Below the pieces are notes generated by a model. The model searched no databases, was not told the DNA's origin, and saw only the letters and a list, made by a program, of their open reading frames with translations. Below, piece after piece: positions 58,353 to 64,000 of a DNA stretch of 64,000 nt (within the stretch, counting starts at the first letter, position 1; each line of letters begins with the position of its first letter). The DNA comes from Siphonodentalium dalli (Eukaryota; Mollusca; Scaphopoda; Gadilida; Siphonodentaliidae): positions 248,715,827 through 248,779,826 of the forward strand of contig CP136064.1 of the NCBI GenBank assembly GCA_032622095.1, read 5' to 3'. The position numbers were made by a program, and so were the translations under genes.

Positions 58353-59499
58353 TCATCTAGCTCTGCCCCGACCACGGATGGCATTCCCGTTCCTATTATC
58401 GTATCCTGTCGTTTTGGGAATCCGAAAGGAATCGCGCTGAAAGCCGCGATTAAAGCTGGCAGATGCACTTGTCCGACTCTCGGAAGCACGTGGTCTGTCC
58501 AGTGGTTTGTTTATCGAATTTATTTTCGCTTCCGGTCGGTCCACGGAAGAAGAGTTGTCCTTCCTCTTACGCTTATCGGCATAAGGCTTGGAACATTCAG
58601 GTAAACGTTCTTGAACATGTTTGCGTCGCTCTCTATACGAGCCTACAGCAGGGGCTCCAGCAAACAAGTTAACAACTTCGCCAAAGCTTGCTGCGAATAT
58701 AGTTGTGTAATGATTCCCATGCGAGCAGCTTGCTGCCCGCTGTATGCTGATTGTTCAATCATCTTACATGGCTGGGAATGCAGCGATGTGGACTTGGAAC
58801 CAGAATGTCCCTTCGACCCACCTTTAGTTCCATATTTCTTGGAAATGGCCTCCCCGACCAAACTTTGAAGGAACCAATGTTGGAACACTGAGGAAGTTCT
58901 CTGTCTCGTCGTCGACAGGAAATCTATCAAATGTCTTTTCAGAGACTCTCGGAAAGCAGACATAAACTTTGGAGCATCCGAACGATAACTCGACTCCAAT
59001 AAAGCTCGTTGAGCTTTGTCAATAGCCAACCCTTCCTTTTTGTTGCTATCTTTGACACGGAAACTGTCCTCGCCAAACAATTCCGCCAAACTTTTGGTAA
59101 GAGTAAAGCCTTTTACTTTCTCTGTCTCCACCCCATTGTTGGACTCCGGATCCGACAATTATCATGAGTCTACATCCCTCGCGTGAATGCTCATAACGTC
59201 CGAGTCCGAGTCTCTATCCCCTACCCTCAACCTCACACGTCGGGGTAATGGAGAATGTGACACACTATAGATTGACCAACATTGTCATTTCGGTGCACAT
59301 CATTACGGACTTGACTTTCTAACAAAATCTTAATGTGGTCCATAGAGGTGGACATGGCAGTGAACTTCGTGTTCATATCCGATTGTATAACATCACATCG
59401 GTTCTCCAGTAAAGCATACTGAGTTTTTCGATTTCGTCGAGGAGTATCCCGACCTGTGTCTGACTCCGAGACGGAATCTCGGACTCCCTCTTCAGTCAT
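58353..59499 (-). pseudogene. DIRS gag-like region, broken
   Basis: From a likely start at 59499 (MTEEGVRDSVSESD) an Asp/Ser/Arg-rich head with a predicted helical stretch (NTKFTAMSTSMDHIKILLES) runs to a stop at 59233. The next frame (58643-59158) continues with KGFTLTKSLAELFGEDSF and a Lys/Ser/Gly-rich tail. A third (58353-58667) has Arg-rich sequence. Position 5' of RT and composition suggest gag; no zinc knuckle is seen. Confidence 0.6.
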
Positions 59500-60188
59500 T
59501 ATATTGTAAAGTAAAATTATCAGGCTAGTATAGACCGAGCGTCCGGTTGCGAACTTCGCCAGAAAGAAAGTGGAGGGATTAGTTACAGCTGAGCGAAGTA
59601 GGACGCTGGAGTCACGTGTTTTTTGATTAGGCGTTTCGCTTCGCTTCACCGAGCGGCAAGTTGAGATTGGGCTAGAGTAGAATTCCATATGTAATATTAA
59701 TGACATGAAAGTATGAAATGAAAATGAGAGCGTTTTAGTCACATTATCGACTCACAATGAGGCGATTCTAAGAAGATTTAATATGTACGAACAATGACAT
59801 AAGCCAATTCATGACTTTTCAGGTGTACGCTCTATAACATTTGTTTTCACTGTGGCCCGCGCCATAAAACGAAATAACGGAATGACTCCATTATCTGCTT
59901 ATTTCAGAATCAAATAATCACATTATGTACATATTTCACTTTATAGGTCGATTATGTGCGTCTTTCGCGAGGTTATGTTGGATATTGCCTGTGGCCCCTA
60001 CTTTGCCGAGCACATCAAGGAATTGAATGGATGTTATCTGCGAATGCCATATGAAAACTGATTGCATGTGACATTCAATGTCAAGAAATTATTTCTAAGA
60101 TAGAGAGTTACAATACATGACCACCTGCTCTCAATGTTTTCGACAGCCGCAAACAAGAACAATGAATTTTGAAATGTCTATATGATAA

Positions 60189-60578
60189 TTAACCCTTTAC
60201 CCAACAGAAGGGCCCTGTGCCAATGCATTCTCTTATATATGCGAGTCGACCATAGGTCGCCTCGCATATATAAGAGAATGCATTGGCTTAACACATTAAA
60301 ACTTATAAAATTGTTAAAGAATGTAAGAAAAAATGGTAAAAAGTGTTAAAAAAAGATTTTTTTTAGGCCAATGCATTCTCTTATATATGCGAGGCGACCT
60401 ATGGTCGACTCGCATATATAAGAGAATGCATTGGCACAGGGCATAACTGTAACTATCACAATGTGGTCAAGGAGCCGGTTCCAATGATATCCATATTTGT
60501 ATGGTTCTATTGAGACAGACCGAAGATATTTTAGGCTGTTGAAGCTTTATTTGGCCGGTTTGTTGGGTAAATGGTTAA
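60189..60578. mobile_element. Family-B TTAA element with palindrome pair
   Basis: TTAACCCTTTACCCAACA at the left and TGTTGGGTAAATGGTTAA at the right. The palindromes are 60220-60286 and 60368-60434. It is nearly identical to 18226-18615 in both the hairpins and the right-hand unique part (CACAATGTGGTCAAGGAGCC), so both moved recently. Confidence 0.88.
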
Positions 60579-60914
60579 GAGTGTTTATAGTTTCATATCC
60601 CATGGGTGGTGATTATCAGAGCTGTATGTGTTCATGCTTTTCGGCCTCTTTTATTGTAAAGTCTTCTACTGTAGGCTGTACATATATGTTACTAACGACT
60701 TGTATTGCTATTAATGTCCATGTTTCATTCCAATGCCGTGGTAAGTTGAACATTTATGTAGGAAAGTTTGACCATCGATCTATATACGTCGATGGTTTGA
60801 CTAATATAAATCATTGCTGGACAATCGAAACAGAAAATGTTAGCTATACGTCCCTGGATATATGTGCACTCCAATGTTTCATGCAGTGATTCATAATGAC
60901 AGAATATCTTTCAG

Positions 60915-61317
60915 GTTATGATACATTTCCACTTGAATGAGTTTGCCACTACTGCCGACGTAATCGCGGCTATCGACAAAATTCCGTATATTTACGGAAG
61001 CACGAACACGGCCGATGGTCTCATGGCAATGCAAGAAGATCTGTTCTCCGAGGAAAACGGCGACCGAAGATGGGTACCAAATATAGCCATCTTAATCACT
61101 GACGGTGTCTCTAACATCAATGCCCAAATGACAGTCCCCAATGCTGAATATGCCCGAAGCCTGGGCACCGTATTATACGTTGTTGGTATTGGACTGGCTG
61201 ACAAACGAGAAATTGACCAAATTGCCAGTAAACCTCTTGATAAATACAGATTCATTGCCCGTGGATTTGCGGATCTGAAACCTTTGGAATACCAGATTTA
61301 CCAGTCCATCTGTCCAG
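60915..61317 (+). CDS. VWA10 exon b: C-terminal part of VWA domain
   Basis: This 403-nt exon has acceptor GAATATCTTTCAG, enters in phase 0 and ends TGTCCAG|gtacgt in phase 1. It continues VWA10 from VMIHFHLNEF through YIYGSTNTADGL (metal-binding Thr), ILITDG (Asp) and YVVGIGLADKREIDQ, to the closing YQSICPG. It completes a domain with all MIDAS ligands and the C-terminal Cys. The 60918 Met is internal, not a start. Confidence 0.93.
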
Positions 61318-61714
61318 GTACGTCGAGTAATCAGGTCAGGCAATTCATGAGTTCTACTATTATATTGGTATATGACCATAACATATTCCTGTTTCCTTTA
61401 TTTGCGCCAGAAATAGAAGAAGGCGCATACCGATACCAGTGCACAACCAAATTTCGCTCTTAACAATATCGCAAGGAATGAACATTCTTACAGACAAAAT
61501 ACGTTGTGCAATCTTTTGCGCCAACTTTGTTATTCAATAATATTACTAATATATGGCTTTCTAAATGACAATAACAGGATGACTCAATCGATCCTTCATA
61601 ACAACTTTTAAACAAATTGAATGCTAATTGAGTTGGTTTTTATCGTGTGCCGTCATGGTTCATCCTTCTCCTGGACAAAATATATGTATGGTACCGAATT
61701 AGTGCGACACTGAT

Positions 61715-62157
61715 TTTAAAGGTACTCAATCCGATTCGACGGTCCCCATATCATCAGATTCCAACAACAACAACATTTTTTTGAAATACCGCTTCAGTTA
61801 TCAGAATCGATTAATTGCCCAAAAATAATTTTTCTAACCACATGCAGTCAACTATAGTATAAAATTGCCCAAAACCTGTTATTTATCAACGTTTTGTTCA
61901 ACGAAATTTTGCCAGTTGTCAAATATCTGACACAAAAAAGCGACTGGATTTTAGAGTTATCGATCTTCATCCGCCATCTGGTCAGATAAGTTCTTCTCGT
62001 CGACAATTTACTGGGCCACTAAAAAATTAAAATAATAGATTTCAAACATCGATATCTGATCGCTCCTAGCTTTGATGGGTGGATTCAAATATTGTTTAGC
62101 CTCGAAGCCAAGGAAATAGTAATTTGCGAGCGATAATTCGGATTGAGTACCTTTAAA
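61715..62157. mobile_element. Family-E MITE with TTTAAAGGTACTCAATCCGA ends
   Basis: The left end TTTAAAGGTACTCAATCCGA and right end TCGGATTGAGTACCTTTAAA are reverse complements over 20 bp. The right part (CTTTGATGGGTGGATTC.., CGAAGCCAAGGAAATAGTAATTT) recurs at about 26200-26331. About 443 bp, no coding capacity. Confidence 0.82.
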
Positions 62158-62413
62158 TAATTTGTGTTAAATATGATTTTGGATTATCCCTCTGTATCAA
62201 ATTCACAAAACGGTAATGGTCATATACCACTATAATAGTGGAATTCACGAGGTGCCTGACCTGGTAATGTCCGTGTGCGAATTTTTTATCGAACTGTTCA
62301 TAAACCACACACTGATGCGCTTTCTAATTATGTTCATCCAGACAGTCAGTTAAATTAATTTCGCAGGAATTTATGTCAGTATCTGGTGTAGGGTACTTTC
62401 GTTTAGCACATAT

Positions 62414-62868
62414 GTGACCCGTCATATCAAATCCAGTCGGAAGTCGGGATTTTTTACCCTGTGCCAATGCATTCTCTTATATATGCAAGTCGACCATAGG
62501 TCGCCTCACATATATAAGAGAATGCATTGGCTTAACAATTTTTTATCATGTTTTTTAAATAAATGTTTCTTACAATTTTTAGGACATAAAATAAAAAAAC
62601 ATCCATTACCCTGCAGGGAGCCCCACACATATATAGAAGCACATAGGAGAGTGTCGTCTGCTCATGTTTGTCTGGGGCTCTGTATGGGTGAAATTATAAA
62701 ATTGTTAAAGAATACAAGAACAAATTATTAAAATTGTAAAAAATTGTTAGGCCAATGCATTCTCTTATATATGCGAGGCGATCTATGGTCGACTCGCATA
62801 TATAAGAGAATGCATTGGCACGGGTAAAAAAATCCCGACTTCCGACTGGATTTGATATGGCGGGTCAC
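62414..62868. mobile_element. Family-A element with palindrome pair
   Basis: GTGACCCGTC at the left (one change) and GGCGGGTCAC at the right, with ATAT on both flanks. The palindromes 62464-62530 and 62752-62818 each have one or two mismatches. Same centre as the other A copies. Confidence 0.87.
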
Positions 62869-63384
62869 ATATATACGATGTCAAGAGTCTTGGAAGTTGG
62901 ATCAATTCACATGATCAGTGTCAGGTTGATTTTATCTCCGACCACATGGTGTATATTTAGTAATAATGGATTCCTTTGCCATTCCACCCAGCATTTGACT
63001 GACACCAACTAAAAAGGCCACCGATCTACATTTTCCAACTTCCCTACCACATTGTAAAGAAATCATAAAAGTTGATCATAATTATTTCACACAAAGAAAA
63101 GAAGAGCAGTTTACGAAATGCAACATAACTTCAATTGTGTGCCGAATTCGACATCATTGGTGGTAGTATCAAGAACATGGGCATTTTCTGTTAGCTGCTA
63201 ATAACCAATGGCAGGCAGGTATATGTAAAAGTACGGTATGTGCGGTGGGATTTCAGGTCGCTGTATGATGCATGGTGTCTTTCCATCAAACATGTATATA
63301 TGCACATCATATATGCTATCACAAAATCGAGGTATTCTATCAAGGCTGATACTATAATAATCTCTTTTGTCATCGCTTTCATAG

Positions 63385-63465
63385 ATTACACAACGACGAC
63401 CACAACGACCACAACAACAACAATACCAACAACGACAACAAGACCGCGACCTACACCACCAGAAG
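63385..63465 (+). CDS. Thr-rich linker exon (81 nt) after VWA10
   Basis: The acceptor GCTTTCATAG precedes 81 nt ending CAGAAG|gtaagt. In phase 1 it starts DY, then a run of Thr codons (ACG/ACC/ACA), IPTTTT, RPRPTPPE and a split Gly codon. The composition and phase match the mucin-like linkers at 631 and 52189 and imply at least one more downstream exon outside the window. Confidence 0.78.
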
Positions 63466-64000
63466 GTAAGTGTACAATCAAAGAAAAAGAGCCTGATGGC
63501 CAGGAGGTCGCCCAGCATTTTCCGGCGTTCTGTTATAAGGTTCATTCAGCTAATGAAATAGAGTTACGTTTCTTGAGTATGCTTGTGTCGCATCAGGGAC
63601 GTTCTGAGAGAAAATTTACCAGTTGAAGTTCAAATAGACTTCAGTAACCAATCGCAATGGTAAGACTGTTGGAAATTAAGTAATTAGTTTTTTGTAATCA
63701 TATAATAGGCAAGATAATAATTCAGACTTTCTGGGTCCAATCTTAACCCTTTACCCAACAGAAGGGCCCTGTGCCAATGCATTCTCTTATATATGCGAGT
63801 CGACCATAGGTCGCCTCGCATATATAAGAGAATGCATTGGCTTAACACATTAAAAATTAAAAAATTGTTAAAGAATGTAAGAAAAAATGGTAAAAAGTGT
63901 TAAAAAAGAGATGTTTTTTAGGCCAATGCATTCTCTTATATATGCGAGGCGACCTATGGTCGACTCGCATATATAAGAGAATGCATTGGCACAGGGCTAA
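63466..64000. other. Start of the next intron
   Basis: Contains the family-B element at 63743 and no exon. Confidence 0.5.
63743..64000. mobile_element. Family-B TTAA element with palindrome pair, cut by the window end
   Basis: Starts TTAACCCTTTACCCAACAGAAG. The palindromes are 63774-63840 and 63924-63990, with the same spacer as 18226 and 60189. The right end lies outside. Confidence 0.87.

Larger units (their letters stand above)
54938..59727 (-). mobile_element. DIRS-type tyrosine-recombinase retrotransposon, decayed
   Basis: About 4.8 kb on the minus strand with gag-like, RT, RNase H and tyrosine-recombinase remnants in that order. Inverted terminal repeats of about 90 bp are visible (54975-55062 and 59557-59647, GAAGCGAAGCGAAACGCC.. 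to CCACTTTCTTCTGGC). A segment at 55137-55217 is complementary, back to back, to the two outermost ends: 54938-54973 on one side and about 59681-59727 on the other. That is the internal complementary region that DIRS elements use to form a circular intermediate (established for the family). Frames are broken by stops and frameshifts. No target-site duplication is evident, as expected for recombinase-mediated insertion. Confidence 0.85.
54829..59980. mobile_element. Family-D MITE split by a DIRS insertion
   Basis: The left part (54829-54937) begins CAGCCTATTCTT and runs through GAATCGCCTCATTTTGAGTC. The right part (about 59728-59980) continues AGCGTTTTAGTCACATTATC, GAGGCGATTC and GTGGCCCGCGCCATAAAAC, and ends CGCGAGGTTATGTTG. 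Without the insertion the element is about 362 bp, in line with the intact copies. Confidence 0.82.
54202..60914. other. Phase-0 intron splitting VWA10, filled with nested transposons (6.7 kb)
   Basis: In order it holds a family-D MITE (54297-54641), a second family-D MITE (54829-59980) interrupted by a DIRS-type retroelement (54938-59727), and a family-B palindrome element (60189-60578). Little host intron sequence remains outside these insertions. Confidence 0.8.
61318..63384. other. Intron after VWA10
   Basis: It contains a family-E element (61715-62157) and a family-A palindrome element (62414-62868). No exon is recognised in the rest. Confidence 0.55.
631..63465 (+). other. Multi-exon gene for a tandem VWA-domain extracellular protein (partial, both ends open)
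   Basis: A chain of exons on the plus strand can be joined in one continuous frame. It runs Thr/Pro linker, VWA1, linkers, VWA2 and so on to VWA10 and a final Thr/Pro linker. Every junction is phase 1 except the intron inside VWA10, which is phase 0. Acceptors end in AG after pyrimidine-rich tracts and donors are mostly gtaagt, gtaaaa, gtattt or gtgagt. Ten VWA domains with Pro/Thr linkers are typical of secreted matrix or adhesion proteins (matrilin, collagen VI and related families). No collagen Gly-X-Y run, EGF domain or membrane segment is visible here. The start, signal peptide, stop and polyadenylation site lie outside. That all exons form one transcript is inferred from frame and phase; adjacent separate genes cannot be excluded. 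Confidence 0.8.

Noticed and set aside
55482-59742. DIRS frames as functional host genes
   Set aside because: Frames are interrupted by shifts and stops and are bounded by inverted terminal repeats of a mobile element.
7543-63990. CRISPR-like reading of the repeated palindromes
   Set aside because: The repeats are dispersed pairs within transposon ends in a eukaryotic genome, with no spacer array or cas genes.

Overview
The window is eukaryotic nuclear DNA from an invertebrate animal: AT-rich, intron-dominated, and full of short inverted-repeat transposons. A DIRS-type retrotransposon and a long array of extracellular von Willebrand factor A (VWA) domains suggest a marine lophotrochozoan, possibly a mollusc. 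That taxonomic guess is an inference with low confidence. No prokaryotic gene structure is present.

Almost all the coding signal belongs to one plus-strand gene that runs off both window edges. I reconstruct 28 exons from about 631 to 63465, one of them doubtful, giving about 2,100 codons. They encode ten tandem VWA domains joined by short Thr/Pro-rich linkers. Domain exons are 567 nt (189 codons) or 564 nt and are flanked by phase-1 introns. VWA1 (4021-4554) is a degenerate domain without the metal site or the end cysteines. VWA2 (7993-8325 plus 10778-11008) is split by a phase-1 intron. VWA3 to VWA9 are single exons at 14.6, 21.8, 28.4, 34.5, 41.7, 44.4 and 49.2 kb. VWA10 (54038-54201 plus 60915-61317) is split by a 6.7-kb phase-0 intron. 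Between domains lie tiny linker exons (12-39 nt, later 60 and 81 nt) that keep the frame. The likely product is a secreted or matrix-type multi-VWA protein (matrilin / collagen-VI-like organisation, though no collagen repeat is seen). Neither start codon, signal peptide, stop codon nor 3' end is in the window.

The 14-35 kb part is a tandem duplication of a 6-7 kb block (VWA exon, 24-nt exon, 12-15-nt exon and introns). VWA3, 4 and 5 are nearly identical in DNA, and VWA6 looks like a conversion mosaic.

The introns hold several families of non-autonomous elements: ~350-bp elements (family D), TTAA-flanked piggyBac-like MITEs (families B and C), and ~440-bp GTGACCC-ended elements (family A). 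A 67-bp near-perfect palindrome occurs in inverted pairs inside families A and B and once without either. VWA10's intron holds a nested stack: a family-D MITE interrupted by a decayed minus-strand DIRS element (54938-59727) with inverted ends and an internal complementary region, a second D element and a B element. A LINE fragment lies at 53.3-53.6 kb. Several partial exon duplications (7.48 kb, 45.8 kb) and a duplicated splice acceptor (0.54/0.63 kb) show how this locus keeps rearranging around its exons.
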